The position numbers and the translations under genes were made by a program. Positions 20,214 to 29,254 of a DNA stretch of 64,000 nucleotides are shown in pieces (within the stretch, counting starts at the first letter, position 1; every line of letters begins with the position of its first letter). The notes beneath the pieces are model-generated. The model was not told where the DNA came from and did no database searches. It worked only from the letters and a program-made list of their open reading frames with translations. The DNA is taken from NCBI GenBank assembly GCA_002007745.1, contig CP019882.1, positions 4,712,001 to 4,776,000 of the forward strand, written 5' to 3'. The DNA comes from Mycolicibacterium litorale (GTDB lineage Bacteria > Actinomycetota > Actinomycetes > Mycobacteriales > Mycobacteriaceae).

Positions 20214-21611
20214 ATGGCATCGGTTCGCGACATACTGGAAATCTTCGGCGCGATCGACCGGGCGATCGTCGAGGCGGACGGTGATCCCGAGCTCACCGCG
20301 ACCGCCGAGAAGGTGCTGCCCGGGTCGGCGGCCCACGCCGGGTGGTACGGCGAGCTTGAGAGCCGGTTCTTCGGCGATCAGGCCAGGACGCCGGATCTGG
20401 CTGCGGCACTGGGCAGGATCGCTGAGGCCGACGAACGCGACGAGCGGCTGACGCAGAACCAGAAGGCGCGCCTGCTCTACGGTATCGCTGCGTCGGCCCG
20501 CATCAAGCGGGTCGCGCCCACCTGCTCCCTGCCGGCGTTCACCGCACCCGACGGCAGCGAATTCGGCGGCGCACTGATCGGATCACTCGCCGCGATCGCA
20601 CCCGACGGCACCGCACTCGACGATCGCCGGGCCAGGGCCGCCGAGGTGCGCGGTGGCCTGCTGCACGACGCCTCGACCGGGTTCGTCCGGCCCGGCGATT
20701 TCGATACGGTTCGCGACCAGGCGCTGAACTCCATCCGGTTCGGGTCGAAACTTCAAGCGCCGCTGTGCCAGACCGCAGTCATCACCGTCAACGGCCATGA
20801 GTCGGTGGTGGTCGACACCAAGTTCACCTCCGATGCGGTGTCGCTGGACGAGCTGAAAAGGATTGTCAACCCGTTCAACTGGGCTGACGACTATCCCCAG
20901 CTGTTCGTCCGCATGCAGGGCCAGGAGCCAGACATCCTGCCCGACGGCTGGCGTCGCGTACTGGAGACGGTGCGTCTGATCGAGTCGGTGGAGTTGACCA
21001 CGCCGTTGAAGTTCTACCCGTACGCCGATCCCGCGCGCCCGCTCGAGGCCCACCTGGACTACGACCTCGACGAGTCGGGTTTCGACACCGGCGACGGTCA
21101 GGTGCTGGTGGATCGCGGCTTCATCAACATGCGTGCGGTCAACGAGTCCGGGAGCCCCGGCGCGGCCGGGGTCAGGGTGGCGACCCGCAAAGTTGTTCAT
21201 ATCACCGGTATCTCGGCCTTCGCGCAGGCGAGGCTGGTCTGCATCGGTGGCTACGGGACCGGATCGGCGGACTTCCTGCTCCGGTCGGCCGCCAATCCGC
21301 CGGCCGATCCGAAGCCGTTCGACTTCCCGGCGACCGAGGACCAGGCCGACGCCGATGACGTCACGGGCTCGGGCTCCCCGCCGGTGCTGCACTTCGCCCC
21401 CGCCGCGGTCGCGGCGTGGACGGAGTCGGTTCAGGACCTGACCAACGGCTACTTCGAGGTCGCCGAGAAGTGGCTTTCCGGCGGGCTCACCTTGACCGAC
21501 ATCGCCGACTACAGCACTCGGCTCGGCGGCAGCATCGCCGCGGCGCCGTGGAAGTACCTGCAGGCGATGACGACTCCGCGGCCACCGGGCACCCGAGGAG
21601 GTGGCACGTGA
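20214..21611 (+). CDS. Unknown protein, first gene of the cyclase/flavoenzyme operon
   Basis: 465 residues from ATG 20214. The frame is open upstream, but this ATG follows the putative promoter. I do not recognise the family. The N-terminal 130 residues are helical (ILEIFGAIDRAIVEADGD, ESRFFGDQARTPDLAAAL). A central part has FNWADDYPQLFVRMQGQEP and PDGWRRVLETVRLIE. A segment with HLDYDLDESGF, VLVDRGFINMRAV and RVATRKVVHITG alternates in a way that recalls SRPBCC/START-like lipid-binding folds; that is a weak guess. A C-terminal helical stretch (VAAWTESVQDLTNGYFEVAE) resembles phasin-like helices. No transmembrane or signal sequence is visible. It overlaps the next gene by four bases. Confidence 0.65.
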   Translation: MASVRDILEIFGAIDRAIVEADGDPELTATAEKVLPGSAAHAGWYGELESRFFGDQARTPDLAAALGRIAEADERDERLTQNQKARLLYGIAASARIKRVAPTCSLPAFTAPDGSEFGGALIGSLAAIAPDGTALDDRRARAAEVRGGLLHDASTGFVRPGDFDTVRDQALNSIRFGSKLQAPLCQTAVITVNGHESVVVDTKFTSDAVSLDELKRIVNPFNWADDYPQLFVRMQGQEPDILPDGWRRVLETVRLIESVELTTPLKFYPYADPARPLEAHLDYDLDESGFDTGDGQVLVDRGFINMRAVNESGSPGAAGVRVATRKVVHITGISAFAQARLVCIGGYGTGSADFLLRSAANPPADPKPFDFPATEDQADADDVTGSGSPPVLHFAPAAVAAWTESVQDLTNGYFEVAEKWLSGGLTLTDIADYSTRLGGSIAAAPWKYLQAMTTPRPPGTRGGGT

Positions 21612-22123
21612 GCGCACCGAAGGTACAGCTGCACCGGCAGGCCGGGTTCACCCGGGAGTACTTCGACCAGATCAACGCGATCGCGCAGGACGCGGCACGA
21701 CGCGACGACGCAGGCAGATGGGGAATCGACGGCTGGGTCCGGCTGATCCACAACCTGCTCGACCTCCAGGTGCGCACATACGCGGCCGGTGTCCAGGCAC
21801 TGCTCGCCGGGCCGGCCTGGTGGCTGCAACCCACCGCTACCCAGCCGATCCCACCCGAGCCGATCGAGGTGCCGGCACGGCCCTATCCGCGGTCGCTGTC
21901 CGTCGCGCAGCCCTTCGCCCGGGTCGGCCACAAGGACATCCGCCTTCCGCTGGCAGCGCTGACCTTCCTGCCGCCGATCCTCGGCGCCGGCGAATCGTCG
22001 TTCCGAGTCGTCCTGACCGACAACCGCTTCGTGGGCGCCAATTACACCGGCACCGTTCGTCTCCGTCGCGCCGACGGTGCCGGCCGGGACTCCGAGACGG
22101 TCACGGTCACCGTCGGTTTGTAG
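21608..22123 (+). CDS. Unknown small protein, helical N-terminus plus beta-sandwich
   Basis: 171 residues from GTG 21608, which overlaps the preceding stop. An AGGAGGTGG ribosome site lies just upstream. The first 60 residues are helical (FDQINAIAQDAARRDDAG, GWVRLIHNLLDLQVRTYAAG). The last 75 are beta-rich (KDIRLPLAALTFLPP, FRVVLTDNRFVGANYTGTV) and end in ETVTVTVGL. The layout matches the 234-residue protein on the other arm: a helical part, then a sandwich with G-x-Y-x-G-T-V. The stop at 22123 directly abuts the cyclase start. Function unknown. Confidence 0.62.
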   Translation: MSAPKVQLHRQAGFTREYFDQINAIAQDAARRDDAGRWGIDGWVRLIHNLLDLQVRTYAAGVQALLAGPAWWLQPTATQPIPPEPIEVPARPYPRSLSVAQPFARVGHKDIRLPLAALTFLPPILGAGESSFRVVLTDNRFVGANYTGTVRLRRADGAGRDSETVTVTVGL

Positions 22124-25100
22124 GTGCGCGTGACCGCCCCGACCATCGACGACCTCCTCGAACAAGCAGTCCGGGCGATCAACCAGGGTGACCGGGCCAC
22201 CGCCGATGCCCTGGCCGGGCGCGTGCTGGCCGTCGACCGCAGCAATCCCGATGCCGAGGAACTGTTGTCCGCGCCCGTCGGCGGCGGTGAGATACGGCGC
22301 CTGACAGTATTATTCGCCGATCTGGTCGATTCGACGGCCCTATCCATGCGCATCGACCCCGAGGTGTACCGCACCGTGGTCGGCCGCTACCGCGAGCTGG
22401 TCCGCGGCATCGTCGGCGGCTACGAGGGCCACATCGGCTCGATCAAGGGCGACGGACTGCTTGCGGTGTTCGGCCACCCGAAAGCGCACGAGGACGACAC
22501 CCGGAGGTCGGTGCTGGCCGGGCTCGACATCGTCGGTGAGGTCGCCGCGCTGAGCGCCCGCGCACAGCGCCGATTCGGGTTCGACATCGACGTCCGAGTC
22601 GGCATTCACCGGGGCGTGGTCTTCCTCGACATCGACCAGGACGACGTCTACGGTCTCGGCGCCAACCTGGCCGCACGGATCTGCAGCCTCGCCCATCCCG
22701 GCACCGTCGCGGTCTCCTCGGCCGTGGAAAGGCTGGTGCGGGGCAACTTCGACATGGCGCAATGCCCACCGCAACCGGTGAAGGGGATCGACGGTCCACT
22801 CGTCCATTACCGGGTGGCCGCCGAGCGCGACCTCGACGACAGGGCCTGGGGTCCGCTCGTCGGGCGGGAAAAGGAGCTGGCCACGCTGCAGGAGATGTGG
22901 GACCAGGCCACCGCGGGGACACTGACCACCCGCGGGGTCCTGCTGCGCGGCGAGGGCGGTATGGGCAAGAGCCGACTGGCCGGCGCGGCCGTCGCGATGG
23001 CCCGCGCCTCCGGCGCAACGGTGCTCGAGCTGTTCGGATCGCCCTTCCACGCCGACGTCGGGTTGCGGCCGGTCCGGCGATTCATCGAGCGGCAATGCGG
23101 GATTCGCCGAGACTCCGGTGCCGCTGACAGCCTGCGCCTGCTGGAGCTGGAAGTCCGGCATCGCTCGATGGACGCCGCAACAGTCGTGCCTCTGCTGGCG
23201 CCGGTTCTCGGCATCACACCCGATGACCGGTATCCGCCCGCGACCGTCAACGCCGGTGCCCGGTTCGATCAAATTGCCGCCGCCGTACGGGATTACCTAC
23301 TGGCATGCGCCGGCTGCGGGCCTGCCCTGATCCTCGCCGAGGACGTCCACTGGTACGACGAGGACACCATCAGCATCGTCAACTCCCTTCTCCGCGCGCA
23401 GGACAACCACCTTCTGGTGATCGTCACGGGCCGCAGCGTGCCCCCGTTGCGGGGGCCGGTCGAAGAACTGGACCTCAAACCACTGGCCGCCGAAGAGTCC
23501 GAGGCCCTCATCCATGCGTTGCATCCCGACCTGGGATCGGATGCATGCAAGGTGGTGCTGGAACGCTGTGACGGTGTCCCGTTGTTCATCGAGGAGATCG
23601 TCGCCAAGGTCAAGAGCGGCACCGACGACCTCGACGATCCGGCGCAGGTTCCCGACAGCCTGTACGAGGCGCTGGTCGCCCGGCTGCGGTCGAGTACCGA
23701 CTCCCTGGTGGTCGTCGAGAGCGCGGCGCTGATCGGCAGTCGCTTCGACCGCGACCTGCTCTCCTCGGTCACCGGCCTGGGTTGGCGCAACATCGACGTC
23801 CTGCTCGACGAATTGACCCGGGCCCGGGTGTTGCGTCCGGTGGGCAAGCGCAGTTGGAGCTTCCACCACGAGTTGCTCCGCGAGGTAGCCGCCGAACTGT
23901 CGCCGGCCAGTGTTCGGCGCCGCCTGCATCACCGCATCGCCGACGCCCTTGCCGACAACGCCGCGGGGGCACCGGAATGGCCGCTGGTGGCCCACCACCT
24001 CGAGAAGGCCGAGCGGTTCGACGAGGCGGCGTCGGCCTGTCAGCGGGCGTCGGCCGACGCCCGGTGCCGCGGCGCGCTCAACGAGGCGCGCCACCATCTC
24101 GGCCGGGCGTTGGCCGACATCGAGATGCTGCCGCCAGGTCGCGACCGCGACCGCCGCGAGGTGACGATCCGCCTCGAGCGCGGATTCCTGGCGACCGCAG
24201 CGGCCGGGCAGACGAGCCCCGAAGCGTTCACCGAGTTCGAGCGCTGCCTGGAGCTGATCGGCGACGAGCCCAGCCTGGAGCTGTATGGGACATTGAGTGC
24301 GCTGTGGAACTACTTCACCGCCCGCGGCCGGCTGGACCGGGCGACCCAGCTGGTGGAGGTGCTGCAAACCCACGATGGCATGTCCGACTGGTCCACGGCC
24401 GCATACAACGCGATAGCGGGTGCGTTGGCGATGTTCCGAGGCCAGTTCGACGCCTCCCGGGCTGCGCTGGAGGCGGCCACCGCGACGATCGACCGGACCG
24501 GCGTGCCGGAGATGGAAGAGTCCTGGTACGCCCCCAACGACCCGATCGCCGGCATGTACGCCGAACTCGGCTTCATCCTGTTCCTCCAGGGCGATCTGGA
24601 AACTGCCGAACCCGCATTCGCCCGGATCGAGGACCGGTGCCGGTCCTTGCGCTTCCCGCACAACGTGACCACGCTGTGCTACACCCGCGCGCGGGAAGCG
24701 ATGGCGCGCATCGAAGCGGGCCAGCTCGATCGCGCAGGGCGGCTCATCGACGAGATCGCATCCCACGCGCAGCGATTTGGTTTGCGCGAGTGGGAGATGG
24801 TGGCTGCATCGAACCGGTCATCGCTGGCCGCGCGTGCCGCACTGGCCGCGGGTGAGTCAGACCCCGCCGTACTGCACGCCCACATCACCGCCCTGACGTT
24901 GATCGTCGAGAGTTGGCGTGCGGCTGAGTTGAAGACGTTCGTGTCGTCGTATGAGAGTGTGCTGGCCCGGCTGTTGACCGCTGCCGGTGACCTGACGGCT
25001 GCCCGCCAGCGCATCGAGTCGGCACTCGGGACCACGCACGCCACCGGTGCGCACTACTACGAAGCCGAGCTGCTGCGGGTGCTCGCACACACCTATGACG

Positions 25101-25306
25101 ATCCGGCCCAGCGCCATACCGGCTTGTGCGCAGCCATCGACGAGGCTCGCCGGCAAGGCGCCACAGTGTTTGAATTGCGCTGCACGGCAGATCTATTCGC
25201 CATACTCGGGGAGCCCGGCCGGCCGGCGCTCGTCGAGGTTCTGAGCCGCTTCCCAGCAGGGCAGGACTGGCCGGAGCTGGCCCGCGCGCGAGCTCTGCTC
25301 GAGTGA
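22124..25306 (+). CDS. Class III adenylate/guanylate cyclase fused to AAA/STAND ATPase with TPR-like repeats
   Basis: 1,060 residues. Residues about 55-220 form a class III cyclase: metal-binding Asp in LTVLFADLVDST and GSIKGDGLLAVFG, with a base-contacting Lys in the latter. The transition-state pair is in VYGLGANLAARI. All key residues are present, so activity is plausible. A STAND-type ATPase follows (P-loop RGEGGMGKSRLAG, acidic LILAEDVHWYDED). About 500 residues of helical repeats come next, with no LuxR helix-turn-helix at the end. The first 45 residues form a short helical pair. Family knowledge: such proteins sense a ligand and couple it to cNMP production. The stop overlaps the start of the flavoenzyme gene, so the cyclase belongs to the operon. 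Confidence 0.88.
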   Translation: MRVTAPTIDDLLEQAVRAINQGDRATADALAGRVLAVDRSNPDAEELLSAPVGGGEIRRLTVLFADLVDSTALSMRIDPEVYRTVVGRYRELVRGIVGGYEGHIGSIKGDGLLAVFGHPKAHEDDTRRSVLAGLDIVGEVAALSARAQRRFGFDIDVRVGIHRGVVFLDIDQDDVYGLGANLAARICSLAHPGTVAVSSAVERLVRGNFDMAQCPPQPVKGIDGPLVHYRVAAERDLDDRAWGPLVGREKELATLQEMWDQATAGTLTTRGVLLRGEGGMGKSRLAGAAVAMARASGATVLELFGSPFHADVGLRPVRRFIERQCGIRRDSGAADSLRLLELEVRHRSMDAATVVPLLAPVLGITPDDRYPPATVNAGARFDQIAAAVRDYLLACAGCGPALILAEDVHWYDEDTISIVNSLLRAQDNHLLVIVTGRSVPPLRGPVEELDLKPLAAEESEALIHALHPDLGSDACKVVLERCDGVPLFIEEIVAKVKSGTDDLDDPAQVPDSLYEALVARLRSSTDSLVVVESAALIGSRFDRDLLSSVTGLGWRNIDVLLDELTRARVLRPVGKRSWSFHHELLREVAAELSPASVRRRLHHRIADALADNAAGAPEWPLVAHHLEKAERFDEAASACQRASADARCRGALNEARHHLGRALADIEMLPPGRDRDRREVTIRLERGFLATAAAGQTSPEAFTEFERCLELIGDEPSLELYGTLSALWNYFTARGRLDRATQLVEVLQTHDGMSDWSTAAYNAIAGALAMFRGQFDASRAALEAATATIDRTGVPEMEESWYAPNDPIAGMYAELGFILFLQGDLETAEPAFARIEDRCRSLRFPHNVTTLCYTRAREAMARIEAGQLDRAGRLIDEIASHAQRFGLREWEMVAASNRSSLAARAALAAGESDPAVLHAHITALTLIVESWRAAELKTFVSSYESVLARLLTAAGDLTAARQRIESALGTTHATGAHYYEAELLRVLAHTYDDPAQRHTGLCAAIDEARRQGATVFELRCTADLFAILGEPGRPALVEVLSRFPAGQDWPELARARALLE

Positions 25307-27375
25307 AGCGCCGACGCGAGCGGGTCGCCATCCTCGGTGGCGGGATGGCCGGACTGAGCGCGGCCTGGCGGCTCAGCGAACCCGGGTGGACCGACCGCTT
25401 CGAGTCGATCACCGTCTACCAGCGGGGGTGGCGACTCGGCGGCAAGGGCGCCTCCAGCCGTGGCGAGCACGACCGTATCGAGGAACACGGCTTGCACATC
25501 TGGCTCGGTTCCTACGAGAACGCGTTCGCTCTGCTGCGCGAGTGTTATGCCGAACTCGACCGGGACACCACCGATCCCGCAGCGCCGGTTCGTACCTGGG
25601 ATCAGGCCCTGATACCCGCCGAGGAACTCGGGATGGCCGACCGGTTCGGTGACGACTGGTTGCTGTGGTCGGGCAACTTCAGCCGTACCCGCGGGCTGCC
25701 CGGCGAACCGGGCGCTACCGGACGTGAGTTGACGGTGGTCGACTTTCTCGCACGGACTCTGCAGCTACTCCTGGACTTCGCCGAATCACTCGGCGCGGCA
25801 ACCGGAAAGGATCTGACCCTGTCGGCCAGTCCGCAGCCGGAGTCCAGCGCGGCATCCTCGGACTGGCTCGCCGCTGTGCGCCGGGCGACGATGGCCACCC
25901 TGGCCGCGTTGATCGCACCACGTGGCGCGGTGGCCGGTGACGCCGGCTTCCTGTCCGAGGCACTCGAGGCGGTACGAGAAGCGCTGGACTACCAGCACAA
26001 TCCGGCGCACCGCCGGATGTGGCTGCTGATGTCGTTGCTGGTGGCGACCGCGCGCGGCATGATCGCCGACAACCTCATCACCGACCCGGCCGGCTTCCGC
26101 GCGATCAACGACGAAGAGTACGGCGCCTGGATCCTGCGCCACGGCGGCCATCCGGATGTGCTCGACTTTCCACTGATCCGCGGGATGTACGACATGGTCT
26201 TCGGCTATCCGGACGGGGACTTCAACCGGCCTTCGTTCGCCGCCGGCGTGGCCGTCCTGCTCACCGGCATCGCCCTGTTCCAGTACAAGGGGGCATTCTT
26301 CTGGAAGATGACGGCGGGCATGGGCGACGTCGTCATCGCGCCGATCTACCAGGTGCTGCGCCGTCGAGGTGTCCGATTCGAGTTCTTCCATCGCGTCGAC
26401 GCGCTACATCTCGACGCCCACCGCCAGGCCGTCGAGGCCATCACCATGGGCCGGCAGGTCCGGCTCGCAGACGGCCTTTCCGACTACCAGCCGTTGACCA
26501 GGGCGGGCGGCCTTGCGGTCTTTCCCAAGGCGCCACTTGTCGAACAGCTCGATGTCGCAACGGATCTGGGCGACCTGGAATCCCACTTCGGCCAACGCAA
26601 CGACGCGCAGACGCGGGTATTGCGCCGCGGCGTCGACTTCGATCACGTAGTGCTCGCCGCGTCGTTGGCGATGGTGGAGCTGATCACCGGCGAACTCAGC
26701 GCCGACCGCCCGGAATGGCGGGAGATGACCACACACGTCCGCACCGTAGCCACCCAGTCGTTCCAGCTGTGGCTCCGGCCGACCGAGGCAGCGCTGGGCT
26801 GGCATCGTCCCGGCGTGACCACCAGCGGCTATGTCGCACCCTTCGACACCTGGGCGTCCATGCCGCAGACGTTGTGGGCCGAGCAGTGGCCACCATCGGA
26901 CGAGCCGCGCACGGTGGCGTATTTCTGCGGGGCGCTGGATGCGCAGTGGCCGACCGACGAAGAGCCGGCCGCCTATGTGCGTTCCTGCCGGGAGCGGGTA
27001 CTGGCCAACGCGGTGCACTATCTGGAGCACCACGTCGGGATGTACTTGCCGGGGGCGGTCACCGAGGGCGGGTTCTGCTGGGGGCTACTCTGCGGCGCCG
27101 GTGACCGGCGAGGCGCCGCAGCGCTGCAGACCCAGCACGTCAGCGTCAACATCGACCCGTCCGATCGCTATGTGCTCTCGGTGCCGGGCTCGGACAAGTA
27201 TCGGCTCCGCCCCGATGAGAGTGGTTACGACAACTTGGTTTTGGCCGGCGACTGGACCGACTCGGGTATCAACGCCGGCTGCATCGAAGCCGCCGTGGTA
27301 TCTGGACTGCAGGCCGCCAACGCACTGCTCGGCCACGGCCGCCACCACCGGATCAAAGGGTTCTACCTGCCGTGA
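25303..27375 (+). CDS. FAD-dependent amine-oxidase/carotenoid-desaturase-like oxidoreductase
   Basis: 690 residues from GTG 25303, overlapping the cyclase stop by four bases. The N-terminal dinucleotide motif is VAILGGGMAGLSAAWRL with the following acceptor region RGWRLGGKGASSR. The C-terminal FAD motif is NLVLAGDWTDSGINAGCIEA, shared by phytoene/zeta-carotene desaturases, hydroxysqualene dehydroxylase and amine oxidases. EEHGLHIWLGSYENAF resembles the substrate-domain entry of the carotene desaturase group. It is about 150-200 residues longer than typical desaturases, with the extra length in the middle. Together with a prenyl diphosphate synthase on the other arm, an isoprenoid substrate is a reasonable inference, not proven. 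Confidence 0.8.
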   Translation: MKRRRERVAILGGGMAGLSAAWRLSEPGWTDRFESITVYQRGWRLGGKGASSRGEHDRIEEHGLHIWLGSYENAFALLRECYAELDRDTTDPAAPVRTWDQALIPAEELGMADRFGDDWLLWSGNFSRTRGLPGEPGATGRELTVVDFLARTLQLLLDFAESLGAATGKDLTLSASPQPESSAASSDWLAAVRRATMATLAALIAPRGAVAGDAGFLSEALEAVREALDYQHNPAHRRMWLLMSLLVATARGMIADNLITDPAGFRAINDEEYGAWILRHGGHPDVLDFPLIRGMYDMVFGYPDGDFNRPSFAAGVAVLLTGIALFQYKGAFFWKMTAGMGDVVIAPIYQVLRRRGVRFEFFHRVDALHLDAHRQAVEAITMGRQVRLADGLSDYQPLTRAGGLAVFPKAPLVEQLDVATDLGDLESHFGQRNDAQTRVLRRGVDFDHVVLAASLAMVELITGELSADRPEWREMTTHVRTVATQSFQLWLRPTEAALGWHRPGVTTSGYVAPFDTWASMPQTLWAEQWPPSDEPRTVAYFCGALDAQWPTDEEPAAYVRSCRERVLANAVHYLEHHVGMYLPGAVTEGGFCWGLLCGAGDRRGAAALQTQHVSVNIDPSDRYVLSVPGSDKYRLRPDESGYDNLVLAGDWTDSGINAGCIEAAVVSGLQAANALLGHGRHHRIKGFYLP

Positions 27376-27379
27376 GCGC

Positions 27380-28630
27380 TCAGCGCAGCCCGACGGTCTC
27401 CAACCCCACACCCGCTGCCGGCAGCCGCTCGAGCAGCACGTCCCCCATCGCCGCGGCCGGCGTCAGCACGCCGTGCCGGTCCGGCAGCCGGTCGCGGTCG
27501 AGCACCAGACCCAAGGCGCTCTCGCCGGCCAGGACGGCGGTGGCCGAGTATCCCGGGTCGGCGGCCTGAGCGATGGTGGTCCGATACCGGCGCCCCGTGG
27601 TGGTGGTGGCATACGTCTCGACCCGGTAGTGTCCGCGCACCCCCATGTCGTTGCCGGTGCCGGGGGCCGGTGTCATCCTGTCCACCAAACCCGTTGGTAA
27701 TAAACGTAAGTAGTGTCCACCAAAGCGGGAAGCCGTGGCAATGCCGGCGTTGAACATCGCCCCGACCAACGGCGCACCGGGGAAGGAGCCCATGACGAGC
27801 GTCTCGGTGTAGCGGAAGCGGCGGCCGTAAGCCCAGTCCATCAGCGCGTTGGAGCGGCGTACACAGCGGGTGTTGTAGAGCGCCATGACGTACCCACTGG
27901 TCCATAATCCGGCCAGTTCGGGGGCGATGTCGCGCCCCGGCAGCAAGGGCAGGTCGGGCTGGTAGCCCAGGTCGGGCTCGGCACCGCGATCGGGACTGAG
28001 GCTGTAGGGGTCATCGAGCATGCGGCGAACCGCGGCATCCGATGAGGCCAGCCGCATCAGCTCCACCATGGTGGCCACCGAACCGCCGGCATACCCACCG
28101 GAGTAGTCGCGCAGCACAAGAGTGGTCGCTGCCAGCTCTCCCGCCTGGTCGGCCGCGGCTCGCCGGCTCAACACGTACACGGTGAGATCCGAGGGGATCG
28201 AGTCGAATCCGCACGAATGGACGATGCGCGCGCCGCTGTCCCGCGCCCGGCGGTGGCTCTGGTCGATGCTGCGCCGGACGAACGGGACCTCACCGGTGAG
28301 GTCGACGTAGTCGGTCCCGCGCCCGGCGCACGCCGCGACGACCGGCGGGCCGTATCGGGTGTACGGGCCAACCGCGTTGAGTACCAGTCGGCTTCGGGAC
28401 GCCATAGCCTCCAGTGAGCCTGGCTCATTCACGTCGGCAAGGATCAGCGGCCAATTCTTCGCCCGGCCGCCGAGGGTGGTGCGGACGGCCTCCAGCCGGG
28501 TCGGCGATCTGCCGCCGAGCGCAATCCGAAGACCCGAGCCCGATCTGGCCAGATAGCCGGCGATGAGGCTGCCCACGTAGCCGGTGGCACCGAAGACGGT
28601 GATGTCGATGTCACGCCCCCGTGCGCGCAT
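27380..28630 (-). CDS. Saccharopine dehydrogenase-like / trans-acting enoyl reductase family protein
   Basis: 416 residues. An N-terminal Rossmann motif is DITVFGATGYVGSLIAGYLA. VNAVGPYTRYGPPVVAAC and YVDLTGEVPFVRR follow, the hallmark set of the mycobacterial Rv2449c/Rv2953 family. Members include the trans-acting enoyl reductase of phthiocerol/phenolglycolipid synthesis; most are uncharacterised. The likely location is cytoplasm or membrane face. It is convergent with the flavoenzyme gene (4-base gap between stops) and 11 bases downstream of the CGNR regulator on the same strand. A link to the isoprenoid-like cluster is possible by proximity only. Confidence 0.85.
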   Translation of the reverse strand: MRARGRDIDITVFGATGYVGSLIAGYLARSGSGLRIALGGRSPTRLEAVRTTLGGRAKNWPLILADVNEPGSLEAMASRSRLVLNAVGPYTRYGPPVVAACAGRGTDYVDLTGEVPFVRRSIDQSHRRARDSGARIVHSCGFDSIPSDLTVYVLSRRAAADQAGELAATTLVLRDYSGGYAGGSVATMVELMRLASSDAAVRRMLDDPYSLSPDRGAEPDLGYQPDLPLLPGRDIAPELAGLWTSGYVMALYNTRCVRRSNALMDWAYGRRFRYTETLVMGSFPGAPLVGAMFNAGIATASRFGGHYLRLLPTGLVDRMTPAPGTGNDMGVRGHYRVETYATTTTGRRYRTTIAQAADPGYSATAVLAGESALGLVLDRDRLPDRHGVLTPAAAMGDVLLERLPAAGVGLETVGLR

Positions 28631-28641
28631 GGCCGTTGACG

Positions 28642-29205
28642 CTACGCCTCTTTCGAGCGGCGCTCACGATAAGCGGCGACATGCTGCCGGTTGCCGCAGT
28701 TGCCGGTGTCGCAGAACATCCGGGAGCGGTTGCGGGAAAGGTCGACCAGCACCGCATGGCAGTCCGGGGCCGCGCAGGTCTTGAGCCGGCGCAGCTCGCC
28801 GCCGCGCACCAAATCGGCCAGCGACATCGCCATCTCGGCGCCCATTCGTTGGGCCAGCGGATCGTGGATGGAGGCCAGATGCAGATGCCACTCCGGCATC
28901 TCCGGGTGGCGGGTCAACCAGGGCGCCGCCCGCGTGTCGGCCAGCAGGGCATTGATCTGCCCGACGACACGCACCTCGTCGTCGGCGGTGGCCCAGATCC
29001 GGCCGAGCCGATCGCGCAGCGCGTGCACAGACTCCAGCTCGGCGGCATCGTGATCGCGCCGTCCGGTCCAGCCATGGCTGTTGAGGTAGGCGTCCAGGGC
29101 GCTCTGGTCGGCCAACTGCTCACCGTCGGCTCGATTGCTGTTAACCAGGGCACACGCGGCGCGCAAGGTGAGTTCTGTGTCATGACTGAAAAGCATTTGA
29201 CCCAT
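28642..29205 (-). CDS. CGNR zinc-finger / ABATE-domain transcriptional regulator
   Basis: 187 residues from ATG 29205 (MGQMLFSHDTELTL). The frame is open ten codons further, but this start fits the family. The N-terminal ABATE-like domain (LTLRAACALVNSNR, WGTADDEVR-type region) is followed by the C-terminal CGNR zinc finger: CAAPDCHAVLVDLSRN and MFCDTGNCGNRQHVAAY, four Cys in all. Family knowledge: stress- or ligand-responsive DNA-binding regulator. It is divergent from the EamA exporter with a 66-base shared region that contains an inverted repeat, suggesting it regulates itself and the exporter. Confidence 0.88.
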   Translation of the reverse strand: MGQMLFSHDTELTLRAACALVNSNRADGEQLADQSALDAYLNSHGWTGRRDHDAAELESVHALRDRLGRIWATADDEVRVVGQINALLADTRAAPWLTRHPEMPEWHLHLASIHDPLAQRMGAEMAMSLADLVRGGELRRLKTCAAPDCHAVLVDLSRNRSRMFCDTGNCGNRQHVAAYRERRSKEA

Positions 29206-29219
29206 GACCCCTCCCGGAC

Positions 29220-29254
29220 GTAATGTCATGACCAATCGTTATTTTACTCATTAC
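29220..29254. promoter_or_regulatory. Inverted repeat in the CGNR/EamA divergent promoter region
   Basis: GTAATG at 29220-29225 and CATTAC at 29249-29254 are perfect inverted arms separated by 23 bases. They flank an AT-rich stretch (TTATTTTACT) that is unusual for this genome. It is a plausible operator/promoter for the flanking divergent genes; no experimental basis is visible. Confidence 0.45.

Noticed and set aside
20214..21611. The 465-aa protein as a family 2 encapsulin shell beside a prenyl synthase
   Set aside because: Polyprenyl synthases do occur with encapsulins, but I see no HK97-fold motifs or cNMP-binding insertion typical of those shells.
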